Of a DNA stretch of 64,000 nucleotides, positions 1 through 11,547 are shown piece by piece; the first letter of the stretch is position 1; the number at the start of each line of letters is the position of its first letter. A program made the translations under genes and the position numbers. The notes beneath the pieces were generated by a model. It was given only the letters and a program-made list of their open reading frames with translations. It had not been told where the DNA came from and did not search any database. This stretch comes from Saururus chinensis (taxonomy: Eukaryota > Streptophyta > Magnoliopsida > Piperales > Saururaceae), in assembly GCA_035235625.1 (NCBI GenBank), contig CP141148.1, forward strand, positions 13,634,057 through 13,698,056, written 5' to 3'.

Positions 1-1866
1 TATATTAGATTCCATCAATTCCGCCTCAATTCCAACTCAAATTATCGTAATCATGTATATTTGCGAAAAATGGGAAGAATTTAAAATTTTGCCTAGAAGT
101 TGATTCCAAGCCATTTCAAGACAGAATCAACTGGAATCATCGAATCACCTCATGAGGTGATTTGCCGATTCTAGCTCCCAACCCCCTTTTCCAAATTATA
201 GATTCTATTATTTTTCAATGGTCACCTCTTATATCGATTTGAGCCTAAAAAAGTGTGCCATAAATTGGTAGGCCCATTTTAAAAGTTCAAAATTATCTAT
301 CCTTGTGAGATCTTGTTTGATATAACTCAAATTGAGGAGCATATTAGTACCAAAAACGTGCATGTCCAAGTTCGGGAGAGAGAGTTATATTAGTTTAAAG
401 TTTTAAACATGGGTTTGATGCGACATCCGAATTTATTCTAAAAAATTTCATTACCAACCATAATCCACATTCATTAGTGAATTTTTTGAATTAAATTTCA
501 AAAAATTCCACTTCCATTTCTAAAAAATCTAACATCCAAACAGCCCCTTAATTGTTAATTTGCATTGCCAATTGATAAGTATTCTAAATGAACATTATGA
601 GAGCAATATCTAAACCTAATTGGATGCTTAATTTACCTTACAAACTTGTATTTGTTTGCATGTAGTGTGTATTACTTTAGCTCCAATGAAGCTTTTTTTT
701 TATCTTAAGTCATAATAAATCATCTTTGACTATTGTAATACTCTTAACTTGAACACTTGCCTTTTGATATGCTGAAAGTGGAGTGGAAGAAGTCTGAGTC
801 TTCTTTTGTCACTGCATTACTAGCATGTGAAATTTAGAGGTTGAGAACTTTGCATTTTCTTTTACACTTCTTTGAGCATTAATTTTGAAGTTGCTTGGTA
901 CTAGTTACATATATAAGGTTTGCATAGGCATACAATGTTATGAAAGAGAATTTGTCCAATATTGAGGAGGACAATTCAAAATTAAAGGAGGAGAACTTAA
1001 AGTCAAAGGAGTAAATAAATCAACTTAGAGATTAACATAAACAATTAGTATTGAAGATGGATCAAATGATGAATTTTTTCAATCTCAAATGAGTTAGGTA
1101 TGTGCATAAAAATTTTATCTACATAGTACAATTATGTTTTTTTATTGTAGTAAGACAACTATTCCATATACTAACTTTACTTATTCTCCAATTTTTGTAA
1201 GCCTAAGGTAAATGATTCTACAATGTTGACTTGCAACGATGAATCAAGTTATGGAGAAGAATTTTGCTTTTTTGTTTATATCAAAAACTCTTGTTATAAA
1301 TACTTAGACATAGTGATTCTTTGTTTTGAATAACTTTTCTGGTTTAAGGATATTGTACCTTGTTATTAATTATGTATTAGGTTTCATTACCTGTGGTTGA
1401 ATGTAAGTGGATGTAATGTTGATTGTATTAACTATTCTAAATGTGTATGAGAAAGCTAGAAATTTCAAGATATATTTTAAAAAAATAATTATTAGTTGTG
1501 GTTATAAAAAAGCCACTGCTAAATGTATTTGCGGCAGTCACATAATCATCGTTAATACATTTAGTGGCAGTCATAAAATCTTCGTAAAAAAAACAATAAA
1601 AAGGTTTTAAAAAAATTTAGTGGTGGCCGCTATGAGCGCCACTAATAGTTTGATTCAGAGATAATCACAAACCACCACTATAACTAATATGGCGGTTTGT
1701 GGCCTCCATGTTATCTCAATGATTCCTTCCAAAGATCCAACACCTATCCATGAGAGAGAGTTGAGATCATCCATGTCTTTGAACTATGCATCCACGAGGG
1801 TTCCAAAGTAGAGGTGAAGCAAGCTTGGAAAAAGGTTTAATGGAGGTGTAGAGAGTTTGTAGAAGA
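1..1866. other. AT-rich intergenic sequence, no gene recognised
   Basis: No reading frame here looks like a gene; the longest is 67 codons and low-complexity. Between about 1490 and 1700 there are short scattered motifs resembling GCCACTAAT on both strands, which could be the worn end of another transposon with inverted subterminal motifs, but no terminus can be placed. The last 130 bases before the copia LTR are ordinary single-copy-looking DNA. The five bases directly before the LTR are GAAGA. Confidence 0.6.
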
Positions 1867-2859
1867 TGTTGGACCATTGTACGGGTTCAAGCCCATATGG
1901 TCCACCACTGTTTGTGGTTCAGGTGAGCCGGTACAGGCCACAAGATCTAAGGACAGTCAGGGCGGCCGTGCCAACCCTACATGAACCATCATAAAACATA
2001 TTTAATTAGGACCCTTATATGTCACACACTCACACTAGGCATGTAACTAGGGTGCACATATTCACTTTGTGGGGCCCAACTCTTGAATTAGTGTCGTTTG
2101 TTGGACCCGTAGTTAGCAAGGGGTCGATCCTATCATGGGCTTAGCCATGCACAGGGGGTCAAGGCCCCCGTGGGCTCTAAGAAATAGAGCCCACCCCAGT
2201 TGTGTCAGACCCTCTAGGTTAATCCGGTGGAATTCAGATTGGAGGCTCATTTATAAAGCCCATGTAGGGTAAGTCTTATGAGGGAGTATAGATAGTGATT
2301 AAGAGAGGAGAGAAGGCCTAACAACCTAGGCAGCCCCATCTCTTCTCCTCTCTCTCCAAATCATGCCCCCCTCTCCCTCTTGGCGTGTTGGTCAAAATAC
2401 AAGGGAAAAGAGGGACTGGCCGCCCCTCTCTCTCCCTCCCTTCTCATTCTTGCGTGGTGCACAAAGGAGGAAAACTCTTCTTGGAATTGTGTGGCTTCAA
2501 GGCAAGGGCTAGGGCACTTCATCAAGTGGATTCTACAATCCAAAGCAAGGATTTAGAGGGTTCTACACAAGCACAAAGGTAATCTTCTCTTATCTTTATT
2601 GAATCTGTGTTCAATTGTTAATTGAGCATTGGAGTAAAGGGATAACGCTTCCAGGGGCTGATCGGCCCCAAAGGTCAGTTCATATCACTCCCTTGTTTCA
2701 TTCTAATTGTTTAATAGCCTCTTTCATGTGTTTATTGCTTATAAATGTCTTTGTTCATGTGATTGTCTAGAGGAATTGGTATAAAGTTATCATTTTTATT
2801 AAAGATGCCACACCTAGGGCTCTCCCCACCACGTGCTTCTGCTTGTACTCCATTCAACA
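1867..2859 (+). repeat. copia 5' LTR
   Basis: A 993-bp repeat beginning TGTTGGACC and ending CAACA, followed at once by a primer-binding site. Its sequence is found again in the three pieces of the 3' LTR at 7736-7746, 18264-18959 and 22639-22912, clearly diverged from this copy, so the insertion is not recent. It includes a CT-rich stretch around 2330-2460 and a conserved TATA-like box at 2250. Confidence 0.9.
2250..2257 (+). promoter_or_regulatory. TATA-like box of the copia LTR promoter
   Basis: TTTATAAA lies about 385 bp into the LTR and is preserved at the matching place in the 3' LTR (about 18639). A position in the middle of the LTR fits the U3/R boundary of a plant LTR promoter. Start-site position is inferred, not seen. 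Confidence 0.5.
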
Positions 2860-2860
2860 T

Positions 2861-2876
2861 TGGTATTGGAGCCCGG
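2861..2876 (+). other. Primer-binding site, initiator-Met tRNA type
   Basis: TGGTATTGGAGCC starts two bases after the LTR end. It differs slightly from TGGTATCAGAGCC, the usual plant initiator methionine tRNA complement used to prime reverse transcription. Its place directly after the LTR sets the LTR boundary. Confidence 0.8.
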
Positions 2877-3779
2877 TTTGGGGGTTTTGGTCGTTGATTT
2901 GATAAAAATTGAATTAATTTACCCATTTTAAGGTTTGTGTATGCAAAATTGGGGAAAACCCTAAATTACTTCTCTATACTTAATCTATGATGGGAATTTT
3001 ATGTTTAGAGTGAAATTAATTATTTAATAACTGATTCATATCATTACCTTGTTGAAATTTTGTACTCTGATAATTAATTTGGGCATGGGCACACCCTAGG
3101 GGCGATTCGGTAAATTTGCCACTTGTAATTTTTTGTGCTCAAATAAATTCCTATTCACTCTATATGCATAAACTTGTTTTTTTATCCATATTGAATAATT
3201 AATTATATTGTGTGGATTTAAATAATTCTTTGAATAAGAAATTAGTAGAAATTGACCAAACAAGCCCTATGGGCATTTTGGTCAATTCACAATGGTTTTT
3301 TTTTTGCATATTTATTTGCCATTCAGAAAAGAAATAGTATTCTTTCATGCATTTTTTGATAGGTATTGACTGTTTATTAAGTGTTTGGGTTTAGTGTAAT
3401 TATAAGGGTGAAAAGACTGAACTAGACCTAGGGCTAATTTGGTAATTTTATATCATCTTTTACCTAGACCAAAAATTTATATCCAGAAATAATAATGTGT
3501 GTTTTTCTTGCAGTTATATGTGCCTAAGGGGTAGCATAAGAAATTAGCATAAATAATTGCATATTAAATTAAGCTTACCTTAAGGAGTTGAGGGTAGTTT
3601 GGACTACTCGCTTGTGATTTAAGTCTAATTTATATGCAATTATATTGATTTATTCAGCATAAAATTACTTGTCCCTTGCTTTGATTTAAAATAAGTGAGT
3701 CAAAAAGTAGTCATCGGCCATCTCATGGTATTTACTCCTTTGTGTCTTTGCCTTGTTTTGTAGTTAATTTTTGTTCACT

Positions 3780-4620
3780 ATGGCATCAAAGATGGTCACT
3801 TCTGAGTTGGGAAAGATTAAGAAATCAAATGAAAATAACGTATAAGAGGAGGATACACTATATCTCTCTCTAACTTGGCTCATATCATGGAGCAAGTCAT
3901 TGAGCCCTTCCAAGAGAACTGCATTGCTACTCAGAAGAAAGCTTATGAAAAGATTAAGGATGATGACAACAAGGTTAGGTCCACCATTCTGATTTTTATG
4001 GAGCCAAAGATGGAGAGGCTCATTGAGAAGTTTATAACTGCAAAAGAGATGCTTGAGGCAATCTTTGTGAGGTATGGGGAGTACACAAAGTTTCATAAGA
4101 GAATGCTACACTTTAAGTATCAAAACTCAAGGATGGGAGAGTGAGATGATGTGAATGAGCACCTAAGTGTTATATCCATCGTAGCTGATGACCTGGAGAC
4201 ATTAAATGACCACATCTCTACGGAAGTTCAAGTGTCAACAGTGTTGAACAACCTCCCTAAGTCCTAGGAAAGTTGGTTGTTTACCTCAATATGAGTGATC
4301 AAAAATTGACAATGGAGGGTCTAATTGCCAATTTAGGCTTGAGCAATAAAGGAGGACCATGTTAATACTTCAAGGACTGCTATTGCCTACTTAGCCCAGA
4401 ACATTGGAGTTGGAAAGAAAGGTAGACAAGGACATGGACCTTGAAATAAAAAAGCCTTCAAAAAAAAGGGGAAAGAAGCCACAAAACAAAGGTAATTGCA
4501 AGGGGAATAACAAACTCGAGAGTGTCTAATTCAAGTGCGGCCAGATGGGTCACTTCAAGGCTAACTTTCCCTAGAATGATGGTCATACTAACAACAACAA
4601 CAAATGCAAGAACAAAGAGA
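3780..4620 (+). pseudogene. copia gag remnant
   Basis: An ATG at 3780 opens a short frame that stops after 21 codons. A second frame (3875-4144) carries a helical gag-like stretch with Arg-, Lys- and Glu-rich segments typical of the UBN2-type gag of plant copia elements. The zinc-knuckle remnant lies near 4530-4575 (Cys-Gly-Gln-x-Gly-His) but the flanking cysteines are lost and stops interrupt it. It would have formed the virus-like particle shell. Confidence 0.7.
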
Positions 4621-4639
4621 TAATTTTTGTTGTTTCTGA

Positions 4640-5002
4640 GGTTATGATTACTGATGTCAAGGAGAAAACTGGTGGCTAGACTCTGGAGCCACAGTCCATG
4701 TGTTATACTCTAGGGGCTATAGGGGTGAAATGATCAATTTCCTACTTGGACAAAATAAGATCTACATGAGAAACAACACTTACTGCTATGTGAAGGCCAT
4801 GGGGACATATAGGATCCCTCTAAAGGAAGGGTTAACCCTTGTCCTGACTTATGTGCTATTTGTTCCCTCCATCAGGAGGAATTTGATCTACATCCTTGTG
4901 CTTACCTATATGGGATTTGAGGTCAAATTCAAAGGAAACAAAGCCACAATGGGAAAGAGTGGCTCTGTTTTATTTTTAGCTACTTTAGTTGATGGTTTAT
5001 AG
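4640..5002 (+). pseudogene. copia aspartic protease remnant
   Basis: The sequence reads Trp-Leu-Asp-Ser-Gly-Ala at 4673-4690, the active-site motif of copia proteases. The frame stays open from about 4700 to 5002 and ends at a TAG. The active-site aspartate is kept, but upstream gag and downstream integrase are separated by stops, so no polyprotein is possible. Confidence 0.75.
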
Positions 5003-5062
5003 TGTCTTGATGTTTTTAACTCATTTATTTCTAATAAATTAGCCTCTTCTGAGTATTTTGTC

Positions 5063-6007
5063 TTGTTTGTTGATGATGCATTACTTTCACACATGCGGTT
5101 GTGTTATGTCAATGTAGATAAGCTATATAGATTGTCGATTTCAGGGTTATCACCCAAAATATCCAAATACTTTCTTGTGTGCGAGGATTGGTTATTGGAG
5201 AAGATGAGCAAGCAATCCTTCCAACACGGACAAAGGGCAAATGAACTATTAGGGGTAGTTCACTCAAACATCTATGGGCCCCTAAATGCTGAAACCCACA
5301 GAGGCATGACCTACTTTATAACTTTTATAGATGACTATTCAAGATACTGATATATGTATCTAATAAATAAAAAAATTGATGCCCTAGATCAATTCAAGGA
5401 ATTTAAAACTGAGGTAGAGACCCAACTAGGCAGGGAGGTAAAAATCGTAAGGACTAACTGGGGTGGCGAGTACACCTCTGATAGGTTTAATGATTATTAT
5501 ACCAATTAAGGAATATTGCATCAATACAAACTCCCTTACACTCTACAACAAAATGGAGTGAAAAAAATAAATAATAGGATGTTTATGGACATGGTCAGAT
5601 CCATTTGAAATCACTCTGAATTAAGAATCAATTTTTGAGGTGAGTCTTTAGACACCACAGTGTACATCCTTAATCGTGTACCCACAAAGGTAGTCTAACA
5701 GACACCTTTTGAGCTATGGATGGGTCTATATCCAAGCTTAGGACATCTTAGAGTGTGGGGGTCCAAGGCACATGTAAAGGTATTTGTCCAGTATAGGGCT
5801 AAGGTTATTTACAGTGATCACTCTAAGGGGTACAGATTTGTGGTTCATCACACGGATGGAATAATGGAGGTTATAGGGTCTAGAGACACTTACTTCTTAG
5901 AAGAAGAATTAAATACCAAAATACCTAATAAAAGAGTAGATTTATTCGAGATAATAAAAGAGACTAGTCCTAGTACTACCCCTGAGGAAGTAATTAGATC
6001 AACTTAA
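5063..6007 (+). pseudogene. copia integrase remnant with catalytic residues lost
   Basis: The core is recognisable from the HSxIYGPL, FIDDYSRY, RTNWGGEY and QQNGV blocks. All three acidic catalytic positions appear changed: Asn replaces the first Asp (codon 5267-5269), Asn replaces the second (5456-5458), and Lys stands where the Glu after QQNGV normally follows. Stops interrupt the frame at about 5348, 5507 and 5607. The C-terminal part continues at 5720-6007. Loss of the whole catalytic triad shows long decay. Confidence 0.75.
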
Positions 6008-6034
6008 AATCAAACCAACTAGGAACTAAGGGCA

Positions 6035-7681
6035 TTGAGGAAAATAAGACATTCAAAACAGTTGAGGGACTTCTACAAAATGCTAGGGGAAGACAACACC
6101 ATATTAGATAAACATGTTCTAGATTACCCAATTACCCTTGAGCAAGTTTTGAGTCTTCCAGATGCTCAAGAATGGCAAAATGCTTTTCAAGAGGAAATGA
6201 ATTCAATCCTAAAGAACAAGGTTTGGGAGATAGTTGATTAACCAGAAGGGCACAAGCCCATAGGGGATAAATAAATCTTCAAAAATGAAGCTTAAGGCAG
6301 ACGAGTCAATAGACAAGTATAAAGCAAGATTAGTGGCAAAATGGTTCACCCAAGTGTGTGGGATGGACTTTAAGGAGACATATTCGGCTATGTCAAGATT
6401 TGACTTAATCAGATGTCTCTTAGCAAGTGTTGCTTACTTTAGTTTAGAGTTGCATCAGATAGATGTAAAGACTAACTTCCTAAATGGAGATTTAGAGGAA
6501 GAGATTTACATGGAACAACCTAAGGGTTTTGTAGTTCCTGGAGATGAAGACAACATGTGTAAGCTAATAAAATTATTGTATGGCCTCAAACAATCTCCAA
6601 GACAATGATACTTCACTTTTCACAAGGTGATTAGTGAATATGGGTTTATAGTGAATGAACATGATCATTCTATTTATACCTTCTGGGATGGGACCAGGTA
6701 TATGATGTTGTTACTATATGTAGATGACATACTCTTAATGAGGAATGTCTAAAGTATGATTGTCAGTTTAAATGAATGGCTTAAAACCCAATTCGAGATT
6801 AAAGACATGGGTGGGGCATCCCACATCATTGGGATGAATATTAATAGGGAAAGAAAGGTTAGGAAGCTAAGTATGTCTTAATAGTCATATATAGAGAATG
6901 TTCTCATATGCTTCAATGTCATTGGTTGAAAAATAATTGAATCCAAAATATATAAGGGTACTATGTTATCTAAGAATATGGCTCCTTGGACAAAGGAAGA
7001 GAGACTCCGAATGAAGTCAGTGTTATATGCACAAGCTATTGGCAGCTTGATGTATGCCATGCCTTGTACTAGACTTAATTTGAGTTTTGTGGTAGGCTTG
7101 CTGAGCCGCTACCAAGTAGAACTTGGACTTCAATACTGGCAAGTAATGAAAAGGGTATTCCGATACATTCTAGGGTCTAAGAATCTAAAACTCACTTATC
7201 AGGCAAAATGTCTATCATAGCTAGATATAATGATTCAGACTATGCAAGGGATCCATATGATAGGAAATCTACTGCTGGAATTGTCTTCATGTTTAGAGGT
7301 GGGGCTTTACCATGGGCAAGTAAGAAAGAAAAGAGTGTTTCTAAGTCTACGATGGAAGCTTAGTTCTATGCATGCAGTATAGCAGCTTCCCAAGCATTAT
7401 AGAAAAAGAAATTTCTAGCTATATTGGGGCAAGAAAACTGGACTGATGCTCACGTCCAAATTTCCTACGATAATATAGAGACAGTGTCGATACTGAAAAA
7501 TGGGGAGATCAATGCTAGAGGTAAGCACATTGAAGTGCATTACTACTATATATTTGACATGCTACAGAGAGAAAAGGTGATTGTGAGTTATATTCCTACT
7601 GATGAGATGCTGACAAATCCATTTACTAAGGCCTTAATGACATATCTATTTACACGACACACTCATAGCATTGATCTTTGA
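6035..7681 (+). pseudogene. copia reverse transcriptase and RNase H remnant
   Basis: Segments at 6035-6241 and 6285-6608 carry the N-terminal reverse transcriptase blocks (QEWQNAFQEE, then VKTNFLNGDLEEEIYM and LYGLKQSPRQ). Past a stop at 6606 the catalytic YVDD motif is intact at about 6716-6727. The RNase H part follows from 7223 (RKSTAGIVF, then SKSTMEA) and ends near 7680 with the typical C-terminal block around 7500-7650. At least six stops break the frame. The order and motifs assign it to Ty1/copia with confidence. Confidence 0.85.
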
Positions 7682-7726
7682 TGGGACTAGCACAAGTCGT
7701 TGTTGGACTATATGAGACTCACCCAT

Positions 7727-7735
7727 AGTAGGGGA
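7727..7735 (+). other. copia polypurine tract
   Basis: AGTAGGGGA directly precedes the TGTTGGACC start of the 3' LTR. A purine run in this place primes plus-strand DNA synthesis in LTR elements. Confidence 0.7.
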
Positions 7736-7759
7736 TGTTGGACCATCACTACAACAAAT

Positions 7760-8235
7760 TTCAGTATTAGCAGCGCATGTAAGCATCGCTAATAATACCG
7801 TAAGTCTTGCTAATGAGTATTAGCGAAGCATAAAAAGCGTCGCTAAATACGTCAATAAACTACAATCGCTACTGCTTATTAGCGACATTTATAGTAAGCA
7901 TCGCTAATAGTATAACATTAACGATGCATAAATAAACGTCACTAAATATGTTACTATTAGCAACGTATACTTATATGTCGCTAATATGTTACTATTAGTG
8001 ATGCTTATCATTAAGCATCGCTAATTGTTGCGTATTAGCGACGCTTATATAGATGTCGCTAATAATATTTTTTTAAAAAAATAAAATAATAAAAATATTT
8101 TGCCAAAAAATGGAATAAAAAAATTATTTTTCTATTAGCGACACTTTTGAAAGCATCCCTAATATGAAATATAAAAAAATCATTAGCGACGGTTTTAGAA
8201 GTGTCGCTAATGACTTAATAAATTAATAAAAAAAA
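7760..8235. repeat. Left subterminal motif array of CACTA-like element 1
   Basis: ATTAGCGACG and its complement CGTCGCTAAT, with one- or two-base variants, alternate along this stretch and form many short inverted pairs separated by 5-15 bases, such as AGCGACG(n)CGTCGCT. In CACTA elements subterminal repeats are bound by the transposase accessory protein; that role here is inference. Confidence 0.75.
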
Positions 8236-8745
8236 CACGCCGGCAGCATGAGGCCGCTGCCGGGGGATCGGAATCCGGCAGGGACCCTTCCTCCAGTCTG
8301 TCAACCAAAGGGGGGGGACCGGGTGTAGGGGGGTTGGAGGGAGGAGCCAAAATCCGGCAAGGGAGCCGGATTCCGACCCTAGAGCCCTTTGCTATGATCT
8401 GTCAACTAGAGGAAAGGGGGGACAGCGAGAGGGAGGAGGGGGTGGGGGACCAGAGGACGGCGAGGCTTACGGGGAGCAGAAGAGGGCAGACGGGAGGCTG
8501 GGGTGCAACAAGGGTAGACGGGCGGCGACAGAGGGCGGTTGGGGTGCAGCAGGGCGAACGGGAGGCTAGGGTGTAGCGCGGTGGATGGGAGAATGGGGTG
8601 CAGCCACGGGGTTGGGGCTCGAGCAAAGACAGAGGGTGGGGTGCAACAGGGCGGACAATGACAGCAGAGGTCAGCACACGACAATAGGTGGAGGCAAGGA
8701 GCAGAAGAATAACGAAAATCCCGTGTGAGCAAAAAAAGCCTTTGC
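8236..8745. repeat. GC-rich block with degenerate minisatellite in CACTA-like element 1
   Basis: This G-rich segment contrasts sharply with its AT-rich surroundings. Between about 8490 and 8660 a roughly 40-bp phrase (GGGGTGCAGCAGGGCGAACG and variants) recurs several times. Its beginning (ACACGCCGGCAGC) matches the complement of the segment around 22195-22240 in element 2. Open frames across it on both strands are by-products of its composition. Confidence 0.65.
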
Positions 8746-8819
8746 AGGTGATTTTGCATGCATGATCGAAATTTTGCCTGCGCTAGGCAAAATTTGTGCC
8801 CCGTGAGGGCATTTTTTTG

Positions 8820-9050
8820 AAGCACGTTTTTTTTCTTATGATGCTTAGAGAGCGTCGCAAATACGTTTATTTGCGACGCTTTGTCTAAAGTCACAAACAT
8901 TTATTTTTTGCCAGCTAATATTCATACCGTTGCACATATTATATCTTAGCAACGTTTTTCTAAACATAGCAAATAATATTTATTTACGACAATTATATAT
9001 AAACATTGCTAACATCGTATCATTTGTGACGCTTAAACACAAGCGTGGCA
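8820..9050. repeat. Internal motif array of CACTA-like element 1
   Basis: Further inverted pairs of GCGTCGCAAATA and TTTGCGACGCTT occur here, a variant in which GCAAAT replaces GCTAAT. This array sits between the GC-rich block and the first pyrimidine tract. Confidence 0.6.
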
Positions 9051-9056
9051 AATATT

Positions 9057-9430
9057 CTTACTTTCTCTACCTCCCTCTCTCTCCACTCCCTCTCCTATCT
9101 CTCTCTTCCCTTTCTCTCTCTCCACTCTCCTCTCTCTCCTCCTTTCCTCTCTATCCTCTCACTCCCCCTCATCTCTCTCCCTCTCTCTCCTCCATCTCCT
9201 CTCTCTCTCCTCCCTCCTCCCTCTCTCTCCTCACTCTCTCCTCCCTTTCTCCTCCCTTCTCCCTCTCTCCACCCTCATTTCTCTCTCCTCTCTCTCTTTT
9301 CTCCCTCTCTCCTCTCTTTCTCTCTCTACTCTCCCACTCTCCTCTCTCTCACCCTCTCTCCTCTCCCTCCTCTCTCTCCCTCCTCCCTCTCTCCTCCCTC
9401 TCTCTATATCCTCTCTATTTTATATATTTA
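9057..9430 (+). repeat. CT-rich pyrimidine tract, first unit
   Basis: About 370 bases of nearly pure C and T built from CTCTCTCC and CCTCCCTCTCTC phrases. It ends in CTCTATATCCTCTCTATTTT followed by an AT-rich stretch and a new TTAGCGACG-type pair. The same layout recurs in the repeats beyond the chromovirus, which shows it is the first unit of that array. Open frames here (Ser/Leu/Pro only) are artefacts. Confidence 0.85.
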
Positions 9431-9563
9431 GTTCAAATTTAATTAAAAAATAAATAAATAAAAATGTTTTACCGACACATAGTACTATACATCGCTAATA
9501 CTAAAGGTATTAGAGACGTATATACCTATACGTCCCTAATACACAAAGGTATTACTGGCGTAT

Positions 9564-10015
9564 TGTCACAGATGGAGCTTTTGGGGCAGCCGGCCATGCG
9601 GCGCTTGTAGGCTGAAAGCCCAATAAGCAAGCCTGCGAGTGGGACAAGAGGTTTGCCTTGCACTGGTGCGTTGTGCAATCACTTGCGGGCGCATGCAAAG
9701 CAAAAGGGTAGGGGGCAAAAGCGAGTCACATTGCAACGAAACGAATGAACACAAGCACTGAAGATGAATGCATTCACTATCAACATGTTTACAAGCAATG
9801 GGTGCAACAACACTAGCCAACTTGCACAACTACTCACTCCCCCCTATATAGCATAAGGGATTTTTTGTATATGGCTGGAGTGGCAGCATAAGTAGCTGTA
9901 TGGGCATGGTTGCACCATAAAATAAAAATAAAGAAAATACATAAAAATAAAGAAATATACATGGAAGTAAACCAAAAAGGGAATTGGTAGGGTGCCCGGA
10001 ACGCAGTCTATGACA
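9564..10015 (-). repeat. Chromovirus 3' LTR
   Basis: 452 bp, TGTCA to TGACA, about 97% identical by eye to the copy at 14714-15165. A TATATAG element on the minus strand lies near 9845-9850, a plausible TATA box. Confidence 0.92.
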
Positions 10016-10028
10016 TACTCCCCCACTC
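10016..10028 (-). other. Chromovirus polypurine tract
   Basis: On the minus strand GAGTGGGGGAGTA ends exactly at the LTR start. It overlaps the last codons of the integrase frame, as is usual for compact plant gypsy elements. Confidence 0.85.
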
Positions 10029-11532
10029 AATTCCGTCGACGTCCTCGTTGACGCTTCTCCTGGAGGTAGGCTTGTACTTGATCAGCATGGTGGTTGAGGA
10101 GTTCTTCTTCTGGCTCCCAGCTATGTGGAAGGTCTCGCCACTTGATGAGGAATTTGCGGGTTGTCTCCTTGCCGCCTTCGACTTCACGATCAGCAATGAT
10201 TTCTTCAAGAATTCTGACGTCGGTGGTGACTTTGGGATTGCCGCATGTAGTTTGTTGTCTGGAGAGGTCTTCAGCATCTGCATGGTATGGCTTCAGACAG
10301 CTAGCATGGAAGATAGGATGGATCTGCAACCACGGCGGTAGTTGCACCTTGTAAGATACCTTCCCGACCCGCTGGAGGATGGGTACGGGGCCTTCATACT
10401 TGCGGATGAGACCTTTGTGTAGCTGGTGAAAGAGCTTCAGTTGAGCCGGGTTGAGTTTGACCAGCACAAGATCCCCCACACTAAAGGTAGAGGGTTGGCG
10501 GCCTTGATTGGCCCACTTTTTGGCAGAGGAAGCAGCCTTTTCGAGATAGGCCCGAGCAATTTCAGAGGTTATGCTCCAGTCTTGTGCAAGGCGGAAGGCA
10601 GGGGGGCTGTTGCCAAAATAACCCAGAGCCAGGGTGTGGGGTGTGTTAGGCTGGCGGCCGGTGGCTAACTCAAAAGGGCTCTGGTTGGTAGCGGAACTCT
10701 TCTGTATGTTGTACGAGAACTGGGCAACATCGAGGAGATTGACCCAGTTCTTCTGGTTGGCGCTAATGAAGTGGCGTAGATACTCCTCAAGGAGGGCATT
10801 AACGCGCTCTGTTTGGCCATCTGTTTGTGGATGCATGCTTGATGAGAAACTCAGCTTGGAACCAAGTAGCTTAAATAGTTCTGTCCAAAAGCGGCTGGTG
10901 AAACATCCATCCCGATCACTAACAATGGAATGTGGCACCCCCCAGTACTTGACAATATTCTTCAGAAATAGGTGGGCAGATTCTTCAGCAGTATAATGTT
11001 TAGGAGCTAGCATGAAGGTGTCATATTTAGATAAGCGGTCCACAACCACCAAGATGGACCCATATCCCCCAACTTTAGGCAATGCCGAGATGAAGTCGAG
11101 AGAAACGCTCTCCCAAGGTCCTGGCGGTATCGGCAGTGGTTGAAGGAGGCCGTGTAGCTTGTCATGTTCCACTTTGTCTTGTTGGCAAGTAAGGCATGTC
11201 CGAACATATGCCTCAACGTCGTCGCTCATGTGAGGCCAGAAATAAGCCCTCTCCAAGAGGGCTAGTGTACGGTGGATACCCGGATGGCCAGCCCAAGGAG
11301 TGTCATGACACTCATAAAGGAGTTCTTTCCGTAGGTGATCAGCTTTTGGAACATAAAGTCGTCGTCCCTTGGTCACCAATAACCCATTGTAGAGCCAAAA
11401 CTTGCGAGTCTTTCCGTCTTTTACCTGCTGAAGGAGGGTGCATACCAGAGGATCTTTCATCATTGCTGTACGGATAAGATGTTGTAGATCATTCGACCAA
11501 GAACTGATGCTCGCAAGGTGGAGGGAGGCCAA
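10027..11532 (-). CDS. Chromovirus integrase with C-terminal chromodomain, open 501-codon segment
   Basis: The longest open frame of the window. Residues 83-116 form the HHCC zinc-binding module (His83, His87, Cys113, Cys116). The catalytic core has Asp146, Asp206 and Glu242, with exactly 35 residues between the last two (the DD35E pattern). A GPxP-type C-terminal module lies around 375-415. Residues about 437-492 form a chromodomain (FLIKWRDLP, then WEPEEELL), the mark of chromoviruses, thought to steer integration to heterochromatin. The listed Met is internal: the true polyprotein enters from upstream, where a TAG just after the RNase H end (about 11549) breaks it. The segment itself has no stop and looks least decayed. 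Confidence 0.9.
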   Translation of the reverse strand: MASLHLASISSWSNDLQHLIRTAMMKDPLVCTLLQQVKDGKTRKFWLYNGLLVTKGRRLYVPKADHLRKELLYECHDTPWAGHPGIHRTLALLERAYFWPHMSDDVEAYVRTCLTCQQDKVEHDKLHGLLQPLPIPPGPWESVSLDFISALPKVGGYGSILVVVDRLSKYDTFMLAPKHYTAEESAHLFLKNIVKYWGVPHSIVSDRDGCFTSRFWTELFKLLGSKLSFSSSMHPQTDGQTERVNALLEEYLRHFISANQKNWVNLLDVAQFSYNIQKSSATNQSPFELATGRQPNTPHTLALGYFGNSPPAFRLAQDWSITSEIARAYLEKAASSAKKWANQGRQPSTFSVGDLVLVKLNPAQLKLFHQLHKGLIRKYEGPVPILQRVGKVSYKVQLPPWLQIHPIFHASCLKPYHADAEDLSRQQTTCGNPKVTTDVRILEEIIADREVEGGKETTRKFLIKWRDLPHSWEPEEELLNHHADQVQAYLQEKRQRGRRRN

Positions 11533-11547
11533 CTCGGTCAGTTCGGC

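Noticed and set aside
8930..9442. A 170-codon plus-strand frame rich in Ser, Leu and Pro
   Set aside because: It is the translation of a CT-rich tract; all frames across such tracts stay open.
10048..10668. Plus-strand frames opposite the chromovirus integrase
   Set aside because: They are shadows of the minus-strand coding sequence.
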